DNA from: Tetracentron sinense
Lineage: Eukaryota > Streptophyta > Magnoliopsida > Trochodendrales > Trochodendraceae
NCBI GenBank assembly: GCA_015143295.1
Contig: CM026574.1
Span: 14,882,938-14,946,937, forward strand
DNA: 64,000 nucleotides
Reading direction: 5' to 3'
Positions 24,349-36,229 of this stretch are shown piece after piece. The notes below the pieces were generated by a model. That model was not told the origin of the DNA and did not search any database. It was given only the letters and a program-made list of their open reading frames with translations. How positions within the stretch are numbered: position 1 is the first letter of the stretch; every line of letters starts with the position of its first letter. The position numbers and the translations under genes were made by a program.

Positions 24349-25669
24349 GTTAATGAGTTTTAACCACAATTAAAGGAGTTAAAAGAGGACACATGTCCCA
24401 AGGGTATTATAATTCACAAAATGTCACAATGTTATTATAGTCACTTTTTAAACATTTTTTAATGCAATTCAAAGGAAGTAGATGAATGAGGCTCTTTGTT
24501 TAGCAGTTCAAAATGATAAATTAATTTGCAAATCTATTATACATAACAATGTATTTGCAAACTAGGAAAAACCTAACAACTGATACGCAAAAACTTTTTT
24601 TCTAAAACATAGGCAGGAAATCATTTGACTCAAAAAAATTTCCTGATTGTCCCCAAGTTTAGGGTTTTCCCAAATACCTAAGTTTTGAAAACTATTCTCT
24701 CTAATGTGGCTTATGAACATTTTCTCATCATTTAACATTTATGAAAAGTTTTAAATATCCAATCTACTGCCACCAACACTTAAGAAGAAGAGTTTTTTTT
24801 TTTAATTATATATATTTTTTTAAAAAGAAAAGGAAAACATGGGTTTATGTATGTACATAAGAAGAACCTTCAGTCTGCATGTTCTCACAAAAGTTTCCGA
24901 CATAAACGAAGCCCGTTCAAAGTTCCTCACTCCCCTGATCTTCCCTTCACACGAAGCTCCTCACTCATTTTGTGCGTGAAAATACATATTTGATTTTACA
25001 TTTATCCTAACCTAAAAAATATGTTTAAATTTTCTTCACCTCCATTGTTGATTTTGATTAAGGGTTAATGAGTGTTTTAGGACGACTTTAACAAGAGTGT
25101 TTTGAAACAATATGAAATATTCACAAAATCTTGAGTTTTAATGGAGTTTTTGCGCGCATGATCAATAAATGTCGAAACTATAGGTTATACAATTTTCCAT
25201 ACATATAATGACTTATCATCTTCAACCTTCGAATGCGACCTATATCAATATGAAATATCAGCCTATTTCGACCCAATTTCTTGGGAATTGACCATACATC
25301 ATAAACCATGAAAAATCAAATACTTGAGAATAAGAATTTTTCTTAGACTAATCATACTTGCAATGATTTTAATTAATTTATTTTTGAAAAACACATGAAA
25401 GCTGAGAATTATGGATTTTCTTATATTAATGGCATTTTTTCATTCTAAGCTTCAACTTAAGAGTTTAAAACAAATTTGTACATGACGTTCTGTCATGATC
25501 TTGCTTGATGCGGTCGGAGTGAAAAACCTTTTGTTGGAGCTTGAAGCCTTAACCTAAATGTCATTCTTCTCTCTCTCTCTCTCTCTCTCTCTTCTTTTTC
25601 ATAAATGGTTGAGATTAAAATGATCAAAAACCATTATTTGACGCTTGTGTGTAGCCTTCACATATGTAT

Positions 25670-28600
25670 AGGCCTCTTGATCAGTGCTAATTGTTACACA
25701 TTTTTGCACCTTAAACTGCATTTATTAATCCTGTTAACCCCTTTATCCATTATGTTACTTCACTTGGGTGTGTTTAGTGTTTTCAGGTTCACACGAGGAA
25801 AAGAAGACTAAAATGAGGAATTACAAGTTTTAAAGACTCATATGAACTTCAACTGAGCAAAAGAAAACAAATGAGAAGAAAATGAGCAAAAGAACAAAAT
25901 TGTAGAAATTTGCCTTGATGGATCGATCGACCAAAACCGCCTTTCTATAGAGGGATATGTTGGTCTTTTTACATAAAAAATTTATGAAACTTTCAGGATA
26001 GATTTTAGATGACCTGAAGTGACTATGGTTCAAATTTCAGGTTAATCCGATAAGAATTGAGCTCTCTAGAATTATTCAAAGTTCAGTGATAAAACCGTAA
26101 ATACTTGCGATCGATCGGCCAAGGGATGGCCGATCAATTAGACTGAGCTGGGATCGATCAGCCATCCCTTTGACCGATCGATCGGAGAGCACCGTTTTGA
26201 CTAATTTTAAATTCGTGAAAACTTCCATTTTTGGACCCATTTTGGAGACCTCTAAAGCTGAAAAAGTAGAGTTTTCTCCTTCCTATAAATTGGAAAATAA
26301 CATCATCATACAAGAGTCAGAATTTTGAGGATTTGAAAGAAAGAAGGATCTGGAAATTTGTGAGGTTGAAGGATGGATTCTTCGCGTTATTCGTCAAAAG
26401 CGGTGTCGCTTGTAAGCACCAAATTTTTACACCCCTAACTAACCATGGTTAAGCCTCTTAACCATGATTAATCCCCAGCCAAAGCCTCTTGACCCTAAGA
26501 ATCAACTCTAGCAAACCTTAGGTTTTAACCTTAGTTAAACCTAACCCTAGGTAAACCCTAGAACCTAACCCTAGGTGTAACCCTAACAAACCCTAGGTTT
26601 CAACCCTAGCCTAGCCGAGCCCTAGCCTAGCCAAGCCTTAGTCATAGCCTAGCCCTAGTCCAAGCCGTAGTAAGCCCTAGGCCTTTAGGGCTTCATCCCT
26701 AAGTCAAAAAACCCATAAAACTCGATTTTGGCCCAAGCAAGGGCCCAACAATTCAAAAAACACTCAACCAGTACCGCGTGCAGGCCTGGGCCAAGGCTGC
26801 TGGGCAAAAACCCCTCAGTGTTGGTAATGGGATTACCAACACCCAGGATTTTCAAAGCCTTGGGGGTGTTGGTAATCCCAGTATCGACACCTCTAGTTTC
26901 CGTTATCTGCTGCACGCCACCTCCCTGCACACATAGTGCACGCCTGCAACCGCCCCTCTCTGGCTTGTACACCCCTCTCCACTCCATGACGGCCCCCTCC
27001 AACCTCTGTACAAATGTGTCCCTTGGACCTCCCCTATAAGTAGCAGACCCCCACCTCCACCAAAATCCATCTGCAAACCCCCCTACTTCGAATCCTTGTT
27101 TGAATTCAAACCCAAGCCATCAGTCCAAAGCCTCTAGGCCTTCCCAATAGCTCCACGAAGCCTTTGCCCCCTTCCCAACACCTGGGTAGCAGCACCACCG
27201 TGCTCCACCGCCTGCAGCAACTCCTCGATCACACACAGCGCCACCGCAAACCACCACGTGACCAGCAGGGTAGGGCTTCCCCCTACCCCTTGTTAATTTA
27301 TTTTGTTAAATCCATGTGAGCCCCTGGTCCATTCCAGGGGAGTTACTATTTCATTTTTCGGCAATAAACCCACTGTGGTGTCTCTCCCACCTTGATCTTA
27401 GGTGTGGGGAATCCCCTACGGGCACACCAGTACTTGGAGTAGCTTCAAAGGTCCTAAGAGTCCCTCAAGCCATGAGGGAACCCCTGGTTCCTCCCTTGCA
27501 GCAGCCCCATAAGGCATTTTGAGTTTTCTGAAAAAAATCTAGGGTGTCGGCAATCTCTGTGCCAACACCATTGCACTTCTCTGTCCTAGGGCCTGTGGAC
27601 CCCACCTGAGCATCCCCAGGGCCCAATCAAGGGTTAGGGTTGGACCTCTAGGTCTCCCATACATTTTATCAAAAGACACCAAGAGCCATGGTTAAGCCTA
27701 ACTAGGGTTAAATTTCCAAAAACCAAAGGGTTTCAGAATGTCGGCAATCAAACTGCCGACATTCATTATTTTATGTGAATGTTGAACAGTGCCACTTTGG
27801 CACACTGTGGGGCACACATCAGACCACCACCGGGGCCTACCCTAGGTTCATTTTGTTCCCCTCATTGCCCTCTTCAAAATCAGGGGTCGATCATCCCTTA
27901 ACTCATCCCCTAACCATAGTTACAAGGGTCCAAATTTGGTTAAAAATCACTCAAACGGTCAGTAATCCGTTTATCGATAGTATGTTTTTTTTTGGAATTT
28001 GGGGCCTTACAGTGGGCCCACAGCCCATGGGGGTCCTCCACTGACCTTGACTTGGCCTCTGGGGCCCATCCCAACTTGACCAAGTCACTATTTGCCTTAA
28101 CCATGGTTAACTCAACCATGATCAAGAATTAACCATAGTTAGTTGAAATAATCAACTTGGAAAAATTCCAGAAAATCATGAAAAATCATAAAAATTCTGA
28201 AACTTGGGAAAATGTATTTTTCTGAATTATGCTCATGCCTAACTATGGTTAGATGAGCTTAACCATGATTCACATTTGGTTTAACCATGGTTAAGCCCAT
28301 TTAAACCTTGGTTAAAATCTCAAAAATCATGAAAAATGCAAATAGGGCAAAAAAAATGTTCAAAACATGCCCAACTATGGTTATCTGTACTAACCATGGT
28401 CAAAACTCATGTCTTAACCATGGTTAGCCCACTTAACTTGGGAAAGTTAGGGAAAATCCCTAAAAAGGCTCAAATCATTCTTAAGGACCATAATTTGAAT
28501 TTGGACCTTGCCCCGAGCCTACCGGGCTCACCCTAGGCCTATTGGGCCAAACCCTAGCCTACCGAGCTCACCCAAGGCCTACCGAGCCTAATCTCGACCT

Positions 28601-30010
28601 ACTGGGCCAAACCCTAGCCCACCGGGCTTACCCAAGGCCTACCGGGCCTAATTTCGGCTTACTGGGTCAAACCCTAATCTACCGGACTTCCTCTCGGCCT
28701 ACCGGGCCTAAGCCTACTGGACTTTAACCTAAGCCTACCGGGCCCAAATCAACTTAGCCAAGCACTTGACCAACCCGGTCAACTCAACCCTAATCTACCA
28801 GACTAGACCTTAAGCCACCCTTTGGTGCACACATAACACTCCCTCTAGCCTCGGCATGGGCTCATGTGCCAGAACTACGCTCGGTCTGATCTCACCCCAA
28901 TGTAAGTATGTAGGCAACCCAACCCGAGTTCGACTCTAGTTTAATTTTTCATTTCTTGGATTAATATAAAATAAATCTATGACAATTGATTAACAACTTG
29001 ACTTTAATTGGCTTAAACCTAGTAAGTAGGGAACCGTTGCAAAACGGAAGTGCCGGGTGCCTAACACCTTCCCCAGGCTTAACCGAATCTCTTACCTAGA
29101 ACTCTATGCAAACCAAGACCTTACCCATTGTATGAGATTTATCTCTACCGAATAAATAAGTGGCGACTCTAAACATAAAATCAACCAACCACATCGCCAA
29201 ATAGCACCCTTGTGGGCGGGACCGAAATCCTTGTTCACATCTCTTGCCCTTAACATGAACTAATATCTTTTTTTAGGGTTTAGATGAAACTCATTCAAAT
29301 AATTGTATCACTTGTATTTTAATAGATTGTATATTTGATTTCAATATGATCTTATCATTGTGTTAGATTTTATTGTGTGGAGATTGAAATCATTCATATC
29401 ATCTTTCTGTGATTATTGATATGAATTTTATGCAATGGTATTACTGTCAATAGATATTCTATGTCTAGGCAAGATGAGTGATTTCACAACCGTAGTTCAG
29501 TGTGTATCACTTGTGCTAACCGAAGATATGATATGCCTAGAATTTGATATCTCGAATCATTCTTGTTTGGATAAGTTGAGACTTGTAGTCAATCTTATCT
29601 CTATTGTTTACGCTTGAGAGTCCTAAAAGAATGTATGTGGATTTGATTATGAAGCTAGTGGTAGATTTAAATACCTTAGATCTTTTTTCACCGATATATT
29701 ACCAAAAACTCTTAGTTTAATTAGTTAAAATAAAATCTGTTAGTTTAATGTTTGATCTTAGGTTAACATCAATCAATCTTATTACTCATTGACTTAGAAA
29801 TAATCTCCAGAAAAAGGTAAAGAAACCAGCGCAATCTTCTGTAATTCGACATCCCATACTAGTCACTAGTCTATAAAATTATAGCTACTATGAGGTATAT
29901 TAAATTGACGATCATCTCTTTAAAACTTAGGTATTTGGAGAACAATCCAAAATTGGGACAATCAAGAAATTTCTCCTTTGAATTACTACAATTACAATTG
30001 ATTACACACT
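25670..30010. mobile_element. Possible older LTR that hosts the 26,411 solo LTR
   Basis: Flanks of the 2.8-kb solo LTR read together like one degraded long LTR: a TATA-like CCTATAAATTGG near 26280, GATCGATCG palindromes at 25920-26190, then on the other side an AT-rich U5-like tail to about 30,000. The borders are guesses and I found no target duplication for it. Confidence 0.25.
26411..29239 (+). mobile_element. Solo LTR, probably Tat/Ogre-type, 2.8 kb
   Basis: It starts TGTAAGCACCAAATTTTTAC and ends CCTTGTTCACA. Flanks TCGCT (26406-26410) and TCTCT (29240-29244) are a 5-bp target duplication with one mismatch. Support for an LTR: CTATAAGTA near 27031-27039 as TATA box, and downstream motifs often seen in long Tat-type LTRs (GGGTGCCTAACACCTTCCCC, GTGGCGACTC, ATCGCCAAATAGCACCC). 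It is rich in ACCATGGTTAA palindromes and holds imperfect CCTACCGGGC-type repeats at 28,500-28,790. Confidence 0.65.
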
Positions 30011-30809
30011 AAGTCTGTCATGAATGTAAGTTGTCATTGCCATTAATAAGTTTTATAATAAATAATTCTATTTGATTAGAACTTTATTCATAAGTGATTA
30101 TCTAATTATTTAAACAAATATCTCTCATTCTTAAAGCATCTTGTAGGCACCATACAATGCAAAATTAGGAACTTATTGTTATAGATCGCATAATCCTAAA
30201 AGTACATAACCAATCACCCAAGTGTAATCCTACAATTAATGCTGACCTATGTATAATTAGGAAATGTAAGGTGGTAAGCCAGACAAATGGTAACTGCCAA
30301 TAACTGGTGCGTATTGGGTGGAAAAATAATGAGTTCTTGATCAGGAGGAGCCACATCTCACCCCTCGTCACCTGACACATGTCCCTTTTGAACTCCCTAT
30401 ATTTTTAAGAGTTCTGATTAAAGGACAAGACTAATCAAATTTCAATACATTGAAAAAGAAAAAATTAAATTAAAACAAAAAAATAGCTTTAATTCCACGA
30501 GTCAATTTGCAATTAGTTGGTGAGTTTAGAAAAGGACCCCGAGGTTCCTTTCCATTTTCGATCTTTGTTTTCAGGAGATAAAAAAAGGAGTAAGGTTAAA
30601 AATATCAACCACGTAGTTAAAATGGACACATATCCAGAAACCAAGTGAGGAGCGGTTATTACTCATTGGGCTAGGGGTGGGATCTACGTACCACAAACCG
30701 GTACGGGTTAACAAACCTCAGTTCATATGTGCCTTCTAGTGTAACCAAAAAAAATTTTAAATTTGAATTTTCACTTATTTTCTCTCATCCAACATCAGCA
30801 CATATGCAA

Positions 30810-31066
30810 GGCTCAGGATTGTCTCTGGCGATGCCTGAAAAGTGGTCTCGGGCTTCCACACATTACGTGACATTTAGTAAAAAAAATTATTTTATTTTCT
30901 TTCATAATTTTATACCACATGTGGTGATAAAATAGTGAGAAATAAGGGAAGAGATATCAAGTGGGAAAAAATCAAAATCATCAGAGAAAATGAAATGACT
31001 TCACCCCTTTTTTATTGCCACATCTCATAATGTGTGAAAACCCGAGACCACAAGCAATCCTTCGTC
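30810..31066. mobile_element. MULE-like MITE, copy 2
   Basis: Ends GGCTCAGGATTGTCTCTGGC and, at right, GCAATCCTTCGTC are imperfectly inverted. A perfect 9-bp target duplication CATATGCAA lies at 30801-30809 and 31067-31075. The interior shares GGGAAGAGATATCAAGTGGG and AAAATGACTTC-type text with copies 1 and 3. Confidence 0.8.
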
Positions 31067-31281
31067 CATATGCAATTGCATTTGCAAGTGGCTGTGATCC
31101 TATCTCCTCCGTTCAATTGGCAAGGTTAGCTCCCGAAACCTTCTCCTTCCCACCCCTATATGAAAAGTCAACCAACCAAGCAGTGATTAGGGACCCCCAT
31201 TTCATCATGTAGGTGTGTCCACGTATTCCTATTAATCTGTGCTAGGAAACCCTTATAGCTCCACCTCCCTCTCTTTTGAGA

Positions 31282-31553
31282 GGCATAAAATTGGCTCTAG
31301 CATATGCCAGAAAAGTGGTATCGGGCAAATGAGAGAAGGTATTTCATTTTCTTTCAATGTTTTTGACTTCTCCCCACTTGATATATCTTCCTTTTTTATC
31401 CTCACATGTCATATGATGAAATGAGAGAAGCTATTTCATTTTCTTTAATGTTTTTGACTTCTCCCCCACTTGATATCTCTTCCTTTTTTATCCTCACATA
31501 TGTGTCGAACCCGAGACCACATTTCTGGTATCCCATAGAGACCATCTCATGCC
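31282..31553. mobile_element. MULE-like MITE, copy 3, with internal duplication
   Basis: A perfect 9-bp target duplication CTTTTGAGA lies at 31273-31281 and 31554-31562. Terminal repeats of about 44 bp run GGCATAAAATTGGCTC inwards at left and GGCATGAGATGGTCTC inwards at right. The interior carries a segment of roughly 85-90 bp twice in tandem (ATGAGAGAAGGTATTTCATT and ATGAGAGAAGCTATTTCATT), absent from copies 1 and 2. Confidence 0.82.
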
Positions 31554-31761
31554 CTTTTGAGAGAGTGCGTGGGTGGAATGGCCTGGTGGGCTGTGGTCTG
31601 CATGTATTTATTTTAAAATAAGGGGACTGATCAAATACTTTACGCATCTGCATTCCGTCTTGCAGAATGGGGGACGCCCCTCCTCTTGCCACATGTTCCC
31701 TATAACCCTTTTTAATCTTGTTTAAGGTTTATTAATTTAAGAATTAATTAATTATTTAAAA

Positions 31762-32300
31762 AAAAAACCAAGGGTAGATAGATGAACCTTAGGAGTGAGT
31801 GAATCTTAACCATAATTAGTGGGTGTTGAAAGGAACCAGGGTGACTTGTAGGTTCTCTTTAACTATAATTAAACTTAAAATTAATAAATTTTTATTTTTT
31901 TATCCTAAAAACCAAGGTTAGATGGATGAACCCTAGGGGTGAGTGAATCTTAACCATAGCTAGTGGGTGTTAAAAGGGACATATGGTGGCTTATAGAGTC
32001 TCCTTTTAACTATGATTAAACTTAACTACTTAAGGTTAATTTGTTTTAATTCTAAAAACCAATGTTAGATGGATGAACCCTAAGGGTGAGTTGATCTTAA
32101 CCACAGTTATTGAGTGTTAAAAGGAACATGTGACGGCTTGTAGAACCCCATTTAACTATGATTAAACTTAACTAAACTAAAGTTAATATTTTTTTAATTT
32201 TTTTATTCTAAAAACCAAAGTTATATAGCTGAACCTAGGGGTTAGATGGAAGTTAAAGAATCTTAACCATAATTAATGATGATATTGAAAGAGGTAGAGT
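31762..32300. repeat. Tandem array of about 146-bp units, nearly four copies
   Basis: The phrase AAAAACCAAGGTTAGATGGA recurs at about 31766, 31908, 32054 and 32210, each followed by GAACCCTA-GGGGTGAGTGAATC, TTAACCATAATTAGTGGGTG and TTAAAAGGGACA-like text. Single copies or halves of the same phrase, in both orientations, recur at about 32580, 32840, 33790, 33895, 34550 and 40920, so the unit belongs to a dispersed family. Confidence 0.75.
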
Positions 32301-33040
32301 GAGTGAGTCTTAAAGAGCACGTGACATCCCCTAAACGTGCCCGCCTTATATTCCCTTAAAAAAAAACAATACATAAAATCTTAATTTTGTATACGATGAA
32401 CCCAAACAAAATTTTGTACCTTTTTTTTTTTTTTTTTTTTTAATTAAGAGCAATAGTTGGCTCCACGTGCAAGGACAGAACTATTGCTCAATGCTCTCCC
32501 AAAGCTGCCCCTTCCACCTTCCATGAGGTCAGGTTAAGTTTTTTTGACCCTACGGTTAAATTTTTTTATTTTATTTGTCTAAAACCAAGGGTATAGGTGA
32601 ACCTTAGGGCTGTGTGAACCTTAACCATAGTTAAAGATAGTTAAAAGAGGGACGCATGACAAGGAAAAGGGAGCCGAGACACCTCTCCTCGTGTCACCGA
32701 CCGATGAGGTGATTATTTCCTTTTTTTTAAAAAAATATGTATAATATAAAGGGATTGATATTTTAGGCGTCCATGTGTCCCTTTTAATCCTTTTTAACCT
32801 AGTTAGGATTTATTAAGTTAAGATTTTTTTAACGAAAGGTAGATGTATAAACCCTAGAGATGAGTTAATCTTAACCATAATTAATGGGTGTCAAAATGGA
32901 CACGGTCAAGTAAGGAGGCCCACAAGCTCCACCCCGTAGAACGCGAATGAAAAAAACAATCTTCGTAATATAAAAATATTAATTATATAATGAATTTATC
33001 AAAAGGCTATTGAGACTGCACATGGTAGAGACCACCTTGG

Positions 33041-33165
33041 GACCATCCAGGGTGGAGACCATTCCCAACAACACAAGAATTCAATTTTTTTTTGTAATGC
33101 ACTTTTTTTTTTCTCCATGTTGTTGGGAACGGTCTTGAGGTGATCTCCACCTTGGATAGTCTTAA
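33041..33165. repeat. Short inverted repeat with 10-bp asymmetry
   Basis: Left arm GACCATCCAGGGTGGAGACC then ATTCCCAACAAC (33041-33073); right arm GTTGTTGGGAACGGTC then GATCTCCACCTTGGATAGTC (33118-33165). The right arm has about ten extra bases. It is probably a MITE; no target duplication was seen. Confidence 0.55.
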
Positions 33166-34618
33166 TAGAATTTCTTTTATTGAAATGCTATATTAACTAA
33201 TCTTAAGACCACTAATGACCCATTACCAAAAAAACAATAAAAATTGGAGGGTACACCCCCCAACCCCAAGGCTCCATACACTAATCCCATTAATATTTTT
33301 CATACATGTACGTGGCCCCAACAAAAATTCCTGGCTCCGGCCCTGCTGGCCTGAGTTTCTGTAAGTATGGTGGGTTATTGTGTTTAACCCAATAAAACCA
33401 TATCCCGTTTAACATTTTTTTGACTATAGTTAAATTTAATTATATATACCAGTTGGCAGCCCGTGCAATGCATTTGTGAGAGGGGGAGGGGGAGAGAGAT
33501 TGGAAGGTGAGAATCTAGTAAGGATAATTTGAAAAAAAAAATTAAAGAATATTTTAGGTGTAGAAATTTGAAGGACATTTTAGATATAAAAAATTGTGAA
33601 AGACACATTGGTTATAGAAATATGACATAAGGACGTTTTGAGAACCAACAAATTTTAGGGGCATTTGGATATAACAAAGAAAGGGGGTGGGCAGAGCCTT
33701 GGCGAAACATTCTTCTTTTGGAGCATTTTGCTAAGAGAGCGAGGAATCCGATTACACCACTCAAGTCATGTGTCCCTTTTAACACTCTTTAACCATGGTT
33801 AAGATTCACCCACTCCTAGGGTTCACCCATTTATCCTTAGTTTTTAGAGTTAATGAATTTTAACTAACGTTTTAAAAAAATTAATATTTTTTCTAAAAAC
33901 CAAAGATAGGTGGGTGAACTCTAAGGGTGAGTAAATCTTAACCATAATTAAGGAGTGTTAAAAGGGACACATTACAACCTCAGGGCGTAACCGGATTCTT
34001 AGGTGAATTTGGAAAATATAGTACATTTTTAAGAAGGGCATAGATGAGAAAATAAGATAAGGAAAATGGAAAACGGACCCCAAGGTCAGCTTAGAAGTTG
34101 ACCCAGTGACCTCATTGGTCCACGTGCCTTTTTTACCACCCATCGACTGTGGTTCACTCCCTAAGGTTAGGCTATCTAACCATGGTTTTTAGAAGAAAAA
34201 AAAACAATAAACAATAAACAAAATTACTAATTTTAATTTAATTTAACTTAACCATAATTAAACATGGGTTAAAAGGGACATAGGACACTTGGATCCGCTT
34301 AGAAGTGGTGGACTCATAAGATAATAAAAGGGGTAGTATTGAAATTTAGTAAAATATCAATCAATGTTTTAATCTTATCATTAGTAAAAGAAGGGGTAGT
34401 ATTGAAATTTACTAAATAAATAATCAACATTATTAACACCTTTGATTGTAAAGAGTAAATTTGGAATTAACAAAAATTTCAGTCGACGTTTTGAACAATG
34501 CATCAACATTATAATAGTAGAGATATATTAAAAAAAATTAAGGTGGATGGATGAACCCTAAGGAAAGAACAATTAGAAATTGTCAAAAAGTGGTGTGAGG
34601 ACCAACAGGAATCATATC

Positions 34619-34800
34619 CCCCGTGCCTCTTGCGTGAGTAATAGGGATGTGACCTTCCATGAGAAGGTCTAGGGATCTAATCCCTTGGGGTAAGGGTTGC
34701 AAGAGCCTCAATGCCCCTGACTAGTAACCGTACTAACTCTACTAACTACTTACCATACTAATTCTACTGATGTATGCCGATAAAAACAAATAAATAAAAA
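34619..34800 (+). mobile_element. tRNA-derived SINE, family A copy 1
   Basis: A box-like text (TGCGTGAGTAATAGGGATGTG) and B box-like text (GGTCTAGGGATCTAATCCC) stand about 30 bp apart, followed by TTGCAAGAGC, a CTAACTCTACTAACTAC stretch and an A-rich tail. The same arrangement recurs at 62757-62920, showing a family. RNA polymerase III transcription is inferred from the boxes. Confidence 0.65.
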
Positions 34801-35297
34801 GAAGAAGGGAACCGCATTCCCTTCCAAAACCGCCTCCCTCTTACCCTTATGCCTTACTAATAGGGAAAATGACATGTCCTCCTCATTGGTCCACTCCTAA
34901 TCATAAACTCTGGTTAAAATTCATTCATTTCAGGTTAAGCAATCATTTTTAGAAAAAAAAAAAAAAATCAAATGATAACTTTAATTTAGTTAAATTTAAT
35001 CCGGGTTAAAAGGAACACGGGGAGATAAGCAGCAGAACCGGGTCAGTTAATCACTGCTCTTACTAATATCACTCTTCTCATGTCTCTCTCTTAAAAAAAA
35101 AAACAAACTGGAAAAGGTGAAGCTATCGAGGTTGACCGTTCAACAACGACAATTGACAAGTTGTCCTTCTTCAGCTTTTTTAACGGCGCCTCAGATCCTG
35201 GTGTCACGAGAAGACGTAAAATTAAGCTGAAATGATTAAAATACCCTTATTGATGAAACGATTAACTTAACAAATAAAAAAATGAACGGTTTAAATA

Positions 35298-35429
35298 TCA
35301 TGCGGAGCTCTGCACGGTGCGGAGTTCCCGTTGTACGCACCGGGTGGCAAATGTGTAATTACGCATAATTACACATTTGCCACCCGGTGTGTACAACGGG
35401 AGCTCCGCACCGTGCAGAGCTCTGCATGA
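35298..35429. repeat. Near-perfect 132-bp palindrome
   Basis: Two arms of about 64 bp meet with almost no loop around TAATTACGCATAATTA. Outer ends are TCATGCGGAGCTCTGCAC and its inverse, with only a few mismatches. The flanks both contain AAATA (35293-35297 and 35430-35434), a possible 5-bp duplication. The GC-rich arms contrast with the AT-rich neighbourhood. Confidence 0.9.
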
Positions 35430-35780
35430 AAATAAATCCCAAAAATGAAACGATTAAAATTTCATCATGAATTTCTACACAATAAATTTTATCAGAATTG
35501 ATTTTTGGCCAAAAAAATCTAATCCAAATGCCACCTAACTTACTGCCGGATTAGACCATGTAGTCTAATGTGCATGATAAAGTTATCAGTGGTGCATGCC
35601 CGTATTTTTCTTACATATCAACTCCAGTTAAGATTCACTTATTCATAGGGTTAAGCAATTTAAATTTATTTTTTTAAAAACAAAAATATTTGAATTTTCT
35701 TAAGCTTATGAATGGTTATAAGAGTGTTATAAGGGACAGGTGGCCATGGTGTAGTATGCTAATCATTGCCCATTAAAATA

Positions 35781-36020
35781 GACTTTAGATTGTCTCTGGC
35801 GAAGTTTGTAAGAAGAGAAATCATTTCAATTTCTTCCTTGATTATTGACTTCTCCTCATATATATCTCTGTACCCTTTTTCTCACAACTTATCGTCATGT
35901 GTTGAGACGTGTAGAAGTCAAAATTCAAAGGGACAATAATTTGACTTCTCCCACCACATGGCACAAACAAATAGATACCCTTAAGGGGCATTTTGGCTTC
36001 GCCAGAAGCAATTCAAAGCC
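35781..36020. mobile_element. MULE-like MITE, copy 4
   Basis: Starts GACTTTAGATTGTCTCTGGC and ends GCCAGAAGCAATTCAAAGCC, an inverted pair. The target duplication is ATTAAAATA at 35772-35780 and ATTAAAATT at 36021-36029. The interior has TTGACTTCTCC and its inverse, as in copy 1. Confidence 0.8.
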
Positions 36021-36037
36021 ATTAAAATTACCCTTAT

Positions 36038-36218
36038 GGGAGGAATGCTGTCATGGCGGCATTGGATTATTTCTGTCAAAAGCCAAAAAAAAAATTGGTT
36101 CCCCCCCCCCCCCCCACCCCACTTTGACATCTCTCTCTCTCTTTCGCAACACGTCGGATGATACGTGGAGTCGGAGAACATATTTTTTTTTGGCATCTGC
36201 TAAAGACAATCCGTTGCC
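36038..36218. mobile_element. MULE-like MITE, copy 5 (abuts copy 4)
   Basis: The right end ...AAAGACAATCCGTTGCC and an inner left sequence GGCATTGGATTATTTCTGTC (from 36058) are inverted and resemble the other copies. TACCCTTAT occurs at 36029-36037 and 36219-36227, a possible target duplication, which leaves 20 unexplained bases at the left end. A run of about 15 C at 36100 is a likely slippage site. Confidence 0.5.
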
Positions 36219-36229
36219 TACCCTTATAG

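Larger units (their letters stand above)
32301..35297. other. Intergenic repeat debris, no gene
   Basis: Mostly AT-rich DNA with scattered pieces of the 146-bp repeat family, T runs (32420-32440), an inverted repeat (33041-33165), a SINE (34619-34800) and a GCAATGCATTTGTGAG motif near 33463 that resembles a Helitron 3' hairpin on the minus strand. No open frame is convincing. Confidence 0.5.

Noticed and set aside
26520-26620. CCCTAA/CCCTAG-rich text resembling an interstitial telomere
   Set aside because: The units are irregular (ACCCTAGGT, ACCCTAGAAC, GCCTAGCC) and not a CCCTAAA array; they lie within the solo LTR.
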